From: a virus
Direction: 5' to 3' (one strand)
Virus record (IMG/VR): IMGVR_UViG_3300004369_000856
Coordinates: 1 to 23,724 of that record
DNA: 23,724 nucleotides
Shown: positions 13,919-23,600 of the stretch, one piece after another
How positions within the stretch are numbered: position 1 is the stretch's first letter
Layout: the number at the start of each line of letters is the position of its first letter
Notes under the pieces: generated by a model
Seen by the model: only the letters and a program-made list of their open reading frames with translations
What the model was told of the DNA's origin: nothing
Databases searched by the model: none
Program-made: the position numbers and the translations under genes

Positions 13919-15226
13919 CTAAACCACTATACTGATTTTTCGTCTTTGTGGCAACCCCAATCCAGCCAAATATGTAAAAGCACCTACCGCGGAGTCGACT
14001 TGGTCATCGTGGTCGCAGGCCTCAGGGAATGACGACAATTCATCAAACCAGTCAGTTAGCCACGCGCCACGCAGGACCCTGACGTTCCCATTTGCACATG
14101 CGGCGGCAAACGGCCTGGCTCTTGTAACTTTGTCCCCCGTGGCTCGCAGTGCAGAGAAATCATAACCTGGCACTACATATCTTGCATACTGGTCCACAAG
14201 GGCTTTGCCGCTAGACCCTGGTTCTTGCTCCATCCTTATGGCGACCCCATGACCGTCTTCATAGGCGGTCTGAGCTATTAGTTGTTCGACTTTTTCACCT
14301 CTAAGTCTGGCTTTCTTCACATCTAGGACATAGGCAATTCCGTTGTCAAACAGCATCAGGGTTCCGACAGTAAAGTCAGGGTTGGGGTTTGAGTGGCTTG
14401 GCTCGGTTGCAGCTAAGTCCCAGAATCTAACAGCCCTAGCTGAACTGGCAACTTCGGGGATTTCTGAGGAATCTAGAATAACAAAGGCAGTTCTGTCGAA
14501 CAGCGTCCCAAGAGTTGTGCTCCACCAGTCGCCCTCTTCTAGCCGTCTTCTTTCGATTGGGTCAAGAGCCTGTAGGGCTAAACGATATGAGTCGGCATCT
14601 ATGCCTGGGTTGTCTTGGAGCTTGGATGGGACAAAAATCCTATTTTCTTTCTTTCCCTCCACGATAAATCGCTGTCTAACCCAATTGGGGGCAGGGTTTG
14701 ATGCCGCCCTCATTCTTAAAGGCACCTCTGAGAGGGGGCCAGAAGCAGGGCGACGTAAGCGGGAGAACAGGTATCTATAGTCGCTTTCCCTGATTTCGGT
14801 AACCTCGTCCATTCCTATAAATTGAAATTCTGAACCCTTATATCTAAGGTAGTCGTTGGTGTTATTTAGATAACCAAAAGAGATTCTCGCCCCAGATGGA
14901 AAAGTTGCTTGGAAACTATTGTTATTCCAGTGGACGTCATCATAGTTAGCCGCCCAGGATTTAAATCTATCCATCAATGCGCCCGGCAGGGATAGGTCGG
15001 CAAAAGTACGCCTAAAAAGGATTGCCGAATAACCAGGGATGTCGACATACTGAAGAGCCGACATCAACAGAGCCGAAGACTTACCCCCACCAGCAGCGCC
15101 GCCGAAGAGAGCTTCTAGTGAATTAGTTCTTAGAAATACCTTTTGATTTAACGAGGGCTCTTCTGGGCAAAACGGTGGAGATTTGGGCAGCAAGTAATTT
15201 AGTACTTCATTCCAATCAGTTGTCAT
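13919..15226 (-). CDS. Terminase large subunit
   Basis: A 435-residue DNA packaging motor. The ATPase half has an adenine-binding Gln near residue 28, Walker A GGAAGGGKSS at residues 42-51, FRRTF after it, and Walker B F-Q-F-I-G-M-D-E with Asp140-Glu141, followed by the S-R-L-R-R-P coupling region. The nuclease half starts with V-R-F-W-D-L-A-A (catalytic Asp on the first RNase H-like strand), M-E-Q-E-P-G-S-S-G (second acid) and H-D-D-Q-V-D-S-A-V-G-A (third acid). All key residues are present. GAGGA lies just before the ATG. No small terminase subunit is visible in the window. The gene heads the leftward operon, diverging from the portal gene. Confidence 0.95.
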   Translation of the reverse strand: MTTDWNEVLNYLLPKSPPFCPEEPSLNQKVFLRTNSLEALFGGAAGGGKSSALLMSALQYVDIPGYSAILFRRTFADLSLPGALMDRFKSWAANYDDVHWNNNSFQATFPSGARISFGYLNNTNDYLRYKGSEFQFIGMDEVTEIRESDYRYLFSRLRRPASGPLSEVPLRMRAASNPAPNWVRQRFIVEGKKENRIFVPSKLQDNPGIDADSYRLALQALDPIERRRLEEGDWWSTTLGTLFDRTAFVILDSSEIPEVASSARAVRFWDLAATEPSHSNPNPDFTVGTLMLFDNGIAYVLDVKKARLRGEKVEQLIAQTAYEDGHGVAIRMEQEPGSSGKALVDQYARYVVPGYDFSALRATGDKVTRARPFAAACANGNVRVLRGAWLTDWFDELSSFPEACDHDDQVDSAVGAFTYLAGLGLPQRRKISIVV

Positions 15227-15267
15227 TTTTCCTCAATTATCCAATTTAGTCTTACTCCAGGGCATTA

Positions 15268-15297
15268 ATAATAGGCTAATGTAATTGATGTACCCAA
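15268..15297 (-). promoter_or_regulatory. Possible promoter for the leftward terminase operon
   Basis: On the minus strand TTGGGT (15297-15292) and TATTAT (15273-15268) are separated by 18 bases, a fair match to a sigma-70-type promoter. It lies 42 bases upstream of the terminase start, within the 87-base divergent gap 15227-15313. A matching rightward promoter must exist for the portal operon but I see no convincing one; the AT-rich gap leaves room for it. Confidence 0.35.
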
Positions 15298-15313
15298 ATC
15301 TGTAAAGGTTTCA

Positions 15314-15511
15314 ATGAGTTTACCACCAAAACTAAAACAAAAACTTATCGGCATAAAGTCAAAGTTAACCAGGGCTACCTTCGCCAATCTGCTTATGTTT
15401 TCATTTATACTGTTTACCAGTATTGGTGCGGCGCTTATTTTCGTTCCCGCCGGATTGATGGTGGCAGGTATCGCATGTGGCATTTTTGGTTACCTATTGG
15501 GCGCTGAGTAA
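15314..15511 (+). CDS. Small two-helix membrane protein
   Basis: A 65-residue protein with a basic start (MSLPPKLKQKLIGIKSKLTR) followed by two hydrophobic helices, roughly residues 24-42 (LLMFSFILFTSIGAALIF) and 46-62 (GLMVAGIACGIFGYLLG), joined by a V-P-A turn. AAAGG lies five bases before the ATG. It precedes the portal gene by three bases, so both share one transcript. Small membrane proteins at this site, between terminase and portal, recur in many phages, but their role is unknown. A holin-like role is possible from the topology, yet no lysis gene is nearby. Confidence 0.75.
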   Translation: MSLPPKLKQKLIGIKSKLTRATFANLLMFSFILFTSIGAALIFVPAGLMVAGIACGIFGYLLGAE

Positions 15512-15514
15512 AAT

Positions 15515-17563
15515 ATGGCCTGGAACTCAAGCAATAATAAATCATTGAATAACGACAAGACCAAGTCTGTTGGTCCTGGTGCCCCTATTGCATCAAACCC
15601 GACTTTTGCCGGGAAAGCTTATAAAGACGGGTGGGATATTGAGCGTGCATACAAGGAGGGGATGCAAAAAATTACATGGGTTGCGCGATGCATAGACGCA
15701 ATTGCTGGAAATCAAGCTCGTTTGCCAATCATTTTAAGAAAAGATAATTCACCAACCGGCGAAATGCTTACTGGCCGTAAAGCCGAAAAAGAAAACCTAC
15801 TTGAAATTCTAAACACAAAATCCAACATCGGAGAAAACGCTTTCATATTTAGGTACCGGCTTTCTTCTCAGCTCCTATTGGGGACACGCGGAGTTTTTAT
15901 AGAAAAAATTCGTGGTCGTGACGGCAGCATAGTTGGCCTCAGTCTTCTGCCACCCCAATCAACAGCACCGATACCAGACCCAAAAACTTTTGTGTCTGGA
16001 TACGAAGTTCAGATGCCATACGGTCAAAAAATAATAATGAAACCAGACGATGTATGTTGGATAAGAAGACCCCACCCGATAGACCCATATTTGTCACTTA
16101 CCCCACTTGAATCTTGTGGTATTGCTCTAGAAATAGAGAACCTCGCAAAACTCTACAATCGAAACTATTTAATGAACGATGGTCGACCAGGTGGACTGTT
16201 GGTCCTTAAGGGTGAAATTGACGACGACGATAAGGATGAACTGAAAAGCCGTTTTAGGGGAAATATTTCAAGAACTGGATACACGTCGGTAATCTCGTCC
16301 GAAGACGGTGTTGATTATATTGACACAAGTGCCTCACCGCGAGATGCGGCATATTTGCAAATGAGGCAAATAACGAAAGAAGAAATTCTTGCTTCATTTG
16401 GTGTCCCTGAGTCGGTAATCGGCAACGCAGCTGGAAGAACTTTCTCTAACGCAAGCGAGGAAATTCGTGTTTTCTGGATGGAAACAATGATGCCTCACCT
16501 AGAACCTTTAGCTAGAGGTTTGGACGAGTTGGATGAAAAAAATTATGTTGACTTCGATTTATCAGAAGTGCCGATTCTTCAGCTTTACAAGCAAGAGCGA
16601 GAGCGATATCTTTTGCAGGAATTCCAAACTGGGCTGATTAGTAACAACGAATATCGACTTGGGTCCGGTCGCAAAGAGACCGAGAGCGATTTAGCTGACT
16701 CCCTATTAATGAATCCTAATTTGATTCCAATTTCTAACACAAAGAAGAAAATGGAAGACCAGCCAAAAGCCGATATTCCTCAGCCTGGAGCACCTGGTAT
16801 GCCACCAATGCCTGGAATGCCTCCTGCTCCCGAAATGCCACCAATGCCAGGTGCACCACCAGTGCCAGGTGAGCAGCCACTTGACCCCAATACAATGGCT
16901 GGCGCTTTAGCTCAAAGCACCATACCCCCAGACGCATTGAGTGCTCCTGCGACAACCGCAGCACCTGTTCCCGAAGGTGCAGCAAGTGAATCATCATCGG
17001 CAATGATGTATAAATCCGAAGAGGACAATGTAAGTCAAACAATTTCTCGTTGGGAAGAAATTCTAGACAGAAGTCTTGAAAGAGTCTTGGAAAGACAAGA
17101 GAGAGTGGTTCTGGAAAAAGCTGGAAGCAGTAGAGCGAAGAAGGGTTTATTTACTGGCACCTTGGATATTGATTCTTTAATATCTATAGAAACATGGGAC
17201 AGGCAGATGGATGATGACATTCAGCCTGTTTTGTCTGCCATCATTCAGGATTCCATGGCAATAAAATTTGGAGAAAAAGGAAAATCAAAATCTCTTAAAA
17301 CCAAAAAAAATAGTCACCAATCCGATATTCGTGCACAAATTGAGTCTCAGATGAATCGAGTTAAACAAATCAATAAAGAAAATTCCAAGGCCATATATAA
17401 TACAATGATTGCTTGTCTTAATATCCCTGGAGAAGAAGAACGTGCTATTGAGTTCCGAAAAGCCTTAGTTTCTCTTTACACAAATCTTATGGCAAAACAA
17501 ATATTTGATGTTTCAGAAGACGAAACACGCCGCGCATGGAGTTTTGGTCAACAAATAAAATAG
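15515..17563 (+). CDS. Portal protein with proline-rich linker and C-terminal extension
   Basis: A 682-residue portal of the HK97-like family. The N-terminal two thirds show the family pattern: WVARCIDAIAGNQARLPI, SRLSSQLLLGTRGVFIEKI-type wing strands (RYRLSSQLLLGTRG), W-I-R-R-P-H-P, LTPLESCGIALEIENLAKLYN, then G-L-L-V-L-K-G and IPESVI-like FGVPESVIGNAAGRT, F-W-M-E-T-M-M-P-H-L. A proline/methionine-rich linker (about residues 422-455, P-G-M-P-P repeats) leads to a helical C-terminal domain of ~200 residues (TISRWEEILDRSLERVLERQ to the end). The portal is the dodecameric DNA gate of the head. The C-terminal domain may be an internal extension projecting into the capsid, as seen in some actinophage portals; that part is inference. 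Confidence 0.9.
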   Translation: MAWNSSNNKSLNNDKTKSVGPGAPIASNPTFAGKAYKDGWDIERAYKEGMQKITWVARCIDAIAGNQARLPIILRKDNSPTGEMLTGRKAEKENLLEILNTKSNIGENAFIFRYRLSSQLLLGTRGVFIEKIRGRDGSIVGLSLLPPQSTAPIPDPKTFVSGYEVQMPYGQKIIMKPDDVCWIRRPHPIDPYLSLTPLESCGIALEIENLAKLYNRNYLMNDGRPGGLLVLKGEIDDDDKDELKSRFRGNISRTGYTSVISSEDGVDYIDTSASPRDAAYLQMRQITKEEILASFGVPESVIGNAAGRTFSNASEEIRVFWMETMMPHLEPLARGLDELDEKNYVDFDLSEVPILQLYKQERERYLLQEFQTGLISNNEYRLGSGRKETESDLADSLLMNPNLIPISNTKKKMEDQPKADIPQPGAPGMPPMPGMPPAPEMPPMPGAPPVPGEQPLDPNTMAGALAQSTIPPDALSAPATTAAPVPEGAASESSSAMMYKSEEDNVSQTISRWEEILDRSLERVLERQERVVLEKAGSSRAKKGLFTGTLDIDSLISIETWDRQMDDDIQPVLSAIIQDSMAIKFGEKGKSKSLKTKKNSHQSDIRAQIESQMNRVKQINKENSKAIYNTMIACLNIPGEEERAIEFRKALVSLYTNLMAKQIFDVSEDETRRAWSFGQQIK

Positions 17564-17607
17564 TTTACTAAAACTATTTGAATAATTTACTAAAACTATT
17601 CAAAATA
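17558..17607. repeat. Overlapping direct and inverted repeats after the portal gene
   Basis: The 15-base sequence TTTACTAAAACTATT occurs twice (17564-17578 and 17586-17600). The first copy also forms a 9-bp hairpin, AAATAGTTT (17558-17566) with AAACTATTT (17571-17579), that includes the portal stop codon. TTTGAATA and TATTCAAA near 17577-17605 add another inverted pair. No GC-rich stem or T-run is present. The array may be an operator, an mRNA processing site or a weak attenuator between the portal and the giant protease gene. The remaining bases to 17671 hold only a TATTAT box (17645-17650) and the AAGGAG ribosome site. Confidence 0.5.
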
Positions 17608-17671
17608 CTTGCAATACCTGCAACGACGACACTCAAATTTAACTTATTATCTAAATACCCCAAGGAGTCTC

Positions 17672-20600
17672 ATGCCCTCGATGCAGAATGCGGAAATACA
17701 ATACAAAGCCAGTGCGGGCACCTTCAACCTTGACGAGGCTCAGGGTATTGTCGAGTGTTTTGTTGCGGGTATTGGGAACAAGGACTCGGTTGGCGATGTT
17801 TGTGCGACAGGGGCTTTCACTAAAAGCCTTCTAAGAAGAAAACCGCGTGTGGTGTGGGGCCACAATTGGAATGACCCAATAGGTAAGGTTTTGGATATTT
17901 ATGAGGTCCCAGCAAGCGACTCTCGTTTGCCAATGAAAATGAAAATGGCCGGTATCGGCGGTCTTTACGCAAAAGTTCAATTTAATCTTCAGTCAGAAAA
18001 GGGCCGAGAAGCCTTTGCAAATGTTGCTTTCTTTGGCGAAGAACAAGAGTGGTCAATCGGCTACAAAACACTAAGGGCTCAGTACGACCAAAACATGCAA
18101 GCCAATATTCTTCACGAAGTCGAACTTTATGAAGTAAGCCCTGTTCTCCATGGAGCCAATCAACTTACTGGAACAATTTCAGTCAAAAACGACTCTGGCA
18201 AGTCCGAAACAATTGAGCGAACGGTATTTGCTTCTGGGCCTATGCAGGAAGCCATAAATGTCAAACCTATTACGTCTCAAGAAAATAATGCGCAAGATGA
18301 TTTGCTACAAAAGATATCTAGCGAATTGGAAAAAAGAACAGCATCAAAGATAAAAATTATATCCCTAGATAAAAACTCAGTTGTTTTTGATAGACAAACC
18401 AGCGACGGCCTTGTTTCTAAGTACATGTGCAAGTACCACTATGACGGCCAAGAGTTGATGTTTGGACAACCGCAAAGAATAGTTGTTCAAAAGCCAAACA
18501 TTAATCCATCCATGGTTCCTTCTCAACAAGGTAAGCCAACCATGCATGGAAGAGTAACAAAACCAGTACCTGTTATGCCGATGCCTGTAGCAATTAAGCC
18601 CGGAGAAAATGGTCCTATTTCCGTTCCCTTGCCTGTTGTCGTCTACGAGGATTCTTCAAGAAATAAACCAATAACACCAAAGCCGTTAGACAACGAAGAG
18701 CAAGCTTTGGCTGATGCGCTTGTTCGCATAACTAAAAAATATGGCAAATTTAATGAAGACAAAAAAGGTGTTTATGCGGCCTACACACCGGCGGCAGATA
18801 ATGAATTAATTAACATTGGTGTTAAGTGTTCTAATTGTGTTTTCTTTAAGGGTGAAGGCTCCTGCAGGATTATAGATAAGGCCGTTGAGGCTGACGGTCG
18901 CTGTAGGTTTGCAGTCATCCCGCCAGGCGTTGTTGGCGGAAGCGCTATAGATAAAAAAGAATACAATGATTTCCTGGATGAAGAAGAAGTTAAATGGGTT
19001 GAGGATATTGAAGAAAAATACCCAGGCGAATTTATTTTTGGAGTTTTAAGGAACGTAATAAAAAAACGTCGCAGAAAACGTAAAAAATATAAAGAGCTCA
19101 ATGAATTTGATGCTGAAGAATATGCGATTAAAGAAAAAACTTTGGCTTCAGAAAAAGAAAAATTCTTTTACATCCCCGTTGATGTAGAAAATGCTTTTGA
19201 AGTCAAGTCCTTGCTTGACACAGTACTTGACCACCATAGGGTTGATTCGTTTGTTGATGAGTACGGAATTGTTCTGACGTCTGGATTAACAGATGAATCA
19301 GTTGATGCGATAAATATCGCAGTAAAAGGTATCGGAACAAGAATAGGAAAAAGAATCGGTAGCGGTCTAATTAATAGACCTAGAATCGGTGACAGAAAAA
19401 AAAAACTTGGTAGCGGAAGAATAGATATCCCTACTGGCGGTATGCGCGGTACAAAAAAACCAACAGGAAACCGTCGCGACGTTGATGGCGATGGCTGGGC
19501 CGACGAAGGCACTACAAACCCAGTATGGGTTGGCCAACGTTCAGGTGCAAATGTTACACCGGAACGCAAGCCAAAGAAATTATCTTCGGGCACACTTGGA
19601 CGCAGAAAATTAAGTTCCGGAGCAAAAACCCAGATAGCGGAAAACGACGAAAAAATTGCTGAACTAAAAGAGGAAATAGATAGAGCATTTCGCCTAGGTA
19701 GCAGTCCGAGCGGTAGAGGTGATGCTGTTTTTCAAAACTCTCTAAGACAAAACCTCTTAGATATGTCTCAAGAACTAAGGTTACTCGAGGCGAAAAAAAA
19801 GCGTTTAGAGACTGAATCTAGACGTCCATCGAAAAAGAAAAACGTAGAAGCACCATTCCCTGAAGCAAAACCAAAGCGTGTATCAAAACAGCAACGTGAT
19901 GACGAAAAAATTTATAAGCGTCGCAACGACGGAGAGTCTCTTGCCGAGGTTGCTGAAAGCCTTGGTCTTTCTCGTGAGGAAGTAAGAAAACGCGAGCAAC
20001 GACACATGCGTCGTCTTCGCAAAGAAGAAGGCGAAAGACTAAGCGAAGACTCAAATCGTTCCGGCGAAAAATTGTCTTCTGGTTTGTTGCCCATTAGTGA
20101 GGCACTAAGAAGGTCAGAGCCTCCTGATTTCACCCCAGAAGATAAGCAAAAAATTATGATGCGTGTCCGAGATACACCAGAGTACCAAGACTTAAGGGAA
20201 ATTCAAGAAATACTTGATGGTTATGTCGCTAGAGGTAGGACACGCGCATCTATGCCAGACCTTGACAAAAGAGAAATAGCGGCAAATAGGGCTGTCCAAG
20301 ATAGGCGCGACTACATCATTGAGCAAATGATTGCTAGAGGGGAGATAACCCGACCAAAAAGAAGCGAAGACTCAAATCGTTCCGGCGAAAAATTGTCTTC
20401 TGGGAAGACACCGCCTTCACCTAGGGCTTTTGTGAATTCATCTAATTTGTCAGACGAAAAATTACAAATAACAATAAAAAACGCACCCAAAGAACGCCTC
20501 GATTTAGAGATTAACGGTAAAAAAGTTGGTCGCTTTCCCAATAATCAGTCAATAGACCGATTCGTGCAGGATGTACTGAAGGAAATAGAAAGTCGAAAAC

Positions 20601-23600
20601 CAAGTGAAGACTCAAATCGTTCCGGCGAAAAATTGTCTTCTGGACGTAAAAAAAAAGGAAAGATAGCTAAACGCAAGCCATTCTCCCCCGAGGACCGACA
20701 AAGATTTGCTGACGGGGACAGGTTAAGAGCCAGAACAATTCCGAGCAAAAAGAAACCTGGCCCAAGTGTTGACGAATTTAGATTAAGCAGCGGATACAAC
20801 GGAGGGTCGAGACCCGCCCGCCGTCTTGCTCAGCTGAATCGCCGAGAAATCGAGCAAATTTATGTTCAAGAATCTAGAGGTATGGAAGAAGCAGCCAAAG
20901 AGCTTTTACGTAATCTCAAAACTCCGTCTCTCGATGAGAGTCTTGAAAAGGGTTCAAAATTAGACACCATTCGCGGGAATCTTAAAAAAACATTTACAAC
21001 TCCAGCCCTTGTTGGTTCTTTGTCGGATAATAAAAACAGAAAAAAAGACGGACCATGGTTGCTCTCATTTGAAAAATTAAGACCTCTTTTGAGAGACTCC
21101 AACGGTGAACCAATGTCTGATGAGAACATTAAAAAAATGTTCAACCTCAATGAAGACGAAATGAAAAAACTATTAGGGAAAAATGGGGCAATATCATCTG
21201 CTTCTGTTCAGTCATATTTGACTGCACATAGTCCGACTGGTGATATACCCGGTGAATCAGATGGGTTAATTAGAAAAATTTGGGGATTTGACTCAGCTCC
21301 ATACTGGTACGACGGCTTGGAAGACAATAGAGCAGTAAGTCGTGAAGATTATGACTCCGCCAAAGATGAATCAACCTTTTTGGCTGCCATCTACCCACTA
21401 GATGCGCCTATAGATTTTAAAACCTCAACAGAAATGGACGAAGACGTTCTTCCTAAAAAGAGAGAAATAGTTGTTGCGGAAGATGTAAAGCGCTCAATAG
21501 AAAGCGTGAAAGGAAAAGAATCTAAAGAGGCTTATGGTCTTGACAAGTTAATTGAAAAACTTAATCTGCCAGCCGATTCAGGAAAAAATCGAGAAGAAAT
21601 AGCTAAAGCTTTTGAAAAATTACTAGGAGTTCCAACAAGTGCGGAACAACTATTTACTCGGCCAAATTCATGGAGAAGAGTTGGTGTTCCAACAAATGTT
21701 GTTTTGGAATTAAAAAAACGCAAACACATCACTAGTGCTGGCGATGTTTTTGATAGTGATGAAGCCAGAAACTTTGATAAAGCAACAGAACAAAATAAAT
21801 TTTTTAGCGCTCTAGACAATCTTCTGAGAGCAAACGGAATACAAATAGGAGGAGGCAAGGGCAATCTTTCGGACAGAGTTATTGGGGAAATAATGGGGGA
21901 TGCGACCGGCTCCACACCTTTGGCAAAAATAGGTCGAGCATTCAAGGAAGCTGGAGAAAACAGGCCTTTCACCTACAAAGTGGGCGCTGCTGTTGTTTGG
22001 ACTCCAGAAGAAATTCAAAAAACTCTTGATGGAATTAATAAGGTAACAGGAAAAGATTTTAAAGTTTCAGACCTTAAATTGAGTAGCGGTAAATTCGGCA
22101 AAGGTGAAAGAAAAATAACACCCAAACTATCTTCGGGCAGAACTGGAGCTGAATCTTTTTCAGCCAATGAATCAATTAATGAAATTGACGAAAGATTGCG
22201 TACAGCCAAAAAAAGAGGTTCAAAAGTATTTAACGAAATGCTTCGAGCAGAGAGCAAAAAACAAAGTTCTCAAAAAGTAAAATCAAATCCACTAGACAAA
22301 ATGAAAGATGGGGAACGTCTTTCATCGGGCAAGCTTGATGAAGTCTATAAATCCATAACTCAAAAATTAATTAAAGCAATAGAAACTGCTGACGGGGACA
22401 AATGGGAAGCTCCCTGGTACAAGGTTGGTGCGTTTCCTAAAAATCCAACCAACAAAAACCGCCCATACTCAAACACAAACTTATTGTTCCTATTGATGGC
22501 GCAAGAAGATAAGGGATACACAAAACCATATTGGGCAACATATAAGCAATGGGAAAAATCTGGCGGTCAAGTAAGGGCTGGAGAAAAAGGAACTAAAATT
22601 CTTGTTCCAAGAGTTTATAAAGCAAAAGAAGATGCTGACGGAAACAAGAAAGAAGGCGGAGTCTTTTATTCGGTTGCAACAGTATTCAACGTTGACCAAG
22701 TAGATGGCGTGAATGTTGAAGAGATGGAAAATAAATTTCCAAAACTTTCAGAAGAACAAAGAGTTTCTCAGCTTGAAAGCGCTATCAAGGAAATAGGTGC
22801 AAAAATTACCGAAACCGCATCCGATAGAGCCTATTACAGCCCATCGAAAGACGAAATAGTTCTGCCGAACTTTGAAAATTTCAAATCTCCTTTAGATTTT
22901 TACGCAACCCAAGCTCACGAGTTGATGCACTGGACTGGACATACGTCGCGTCTAAATAGACCAAACATGAATTATTTTGGCAGTCCAGAGTACGCATACG
23001 AAGAATTAGTAGCAGAGATTGCTTCTGCTTTCTTCATGGCAGCACATGGTCTTTCTGCAGAACCACAGCCACAACATGCGATGTATCTTGCTTCATGGCT
23101 CAAGCGACTTAAGTCAGACCCTGACGCCCTACAAAAAGCAGTTTCCGATGCACAAAAAGCTGTAAATTTTGCCATCAAATTGTCTCCAAGTATGAGCAAA
23201 CAAATGGCCGTATCGGAAAACGTTGATGACGTACCTGGGATAACAGTTCCCGAAGTGGGCGGCAAGCTATCGTCGGGCAAAGCTCCTGAATTACCCGCCC
23301 TTACTAGGGCGCTCAAAAACGCAGGACTCGCTGAATCAGTAACCGAAAATATGATTACTGAGGCTCTTGGTATATGGAAGGACAACCCTTCACTACATAA
23401 GCAATACATTGAACGTCTTGATGGGGATGTTAATGGTGCAGTGTTCTCCTTGTATAACGACTACCTTGAGGACATGTTCGACCGCTCCCCAGAAGGGGTT
23501 GCCAAGATAGAGCGTGAGCTTAATGAGCAGTATGAGGCGGAAAGAAGTCTTTCATCAGGTAGACCATCAAAAAGACTTTCTCGTAGAGCTAAAGACAATG

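Noticed and set aside
20041-20643. CRISPR array from three 42-bp repeats
   Set aside because: Spacing is 200-280 bases and unequal, the repeats are coding and in frame, and no Cas genes occur; the Cas4-like nuclease is a phage recombination enzyme.
18781-23409. Many minus-strand open frames of 60-146 codons
   Set aside because: They are antisense to the continuous plus-strand polyprotein frame, have no ribosome sites or coherent products, and share repeated residues only because the polyprotein repeats are read backwards.
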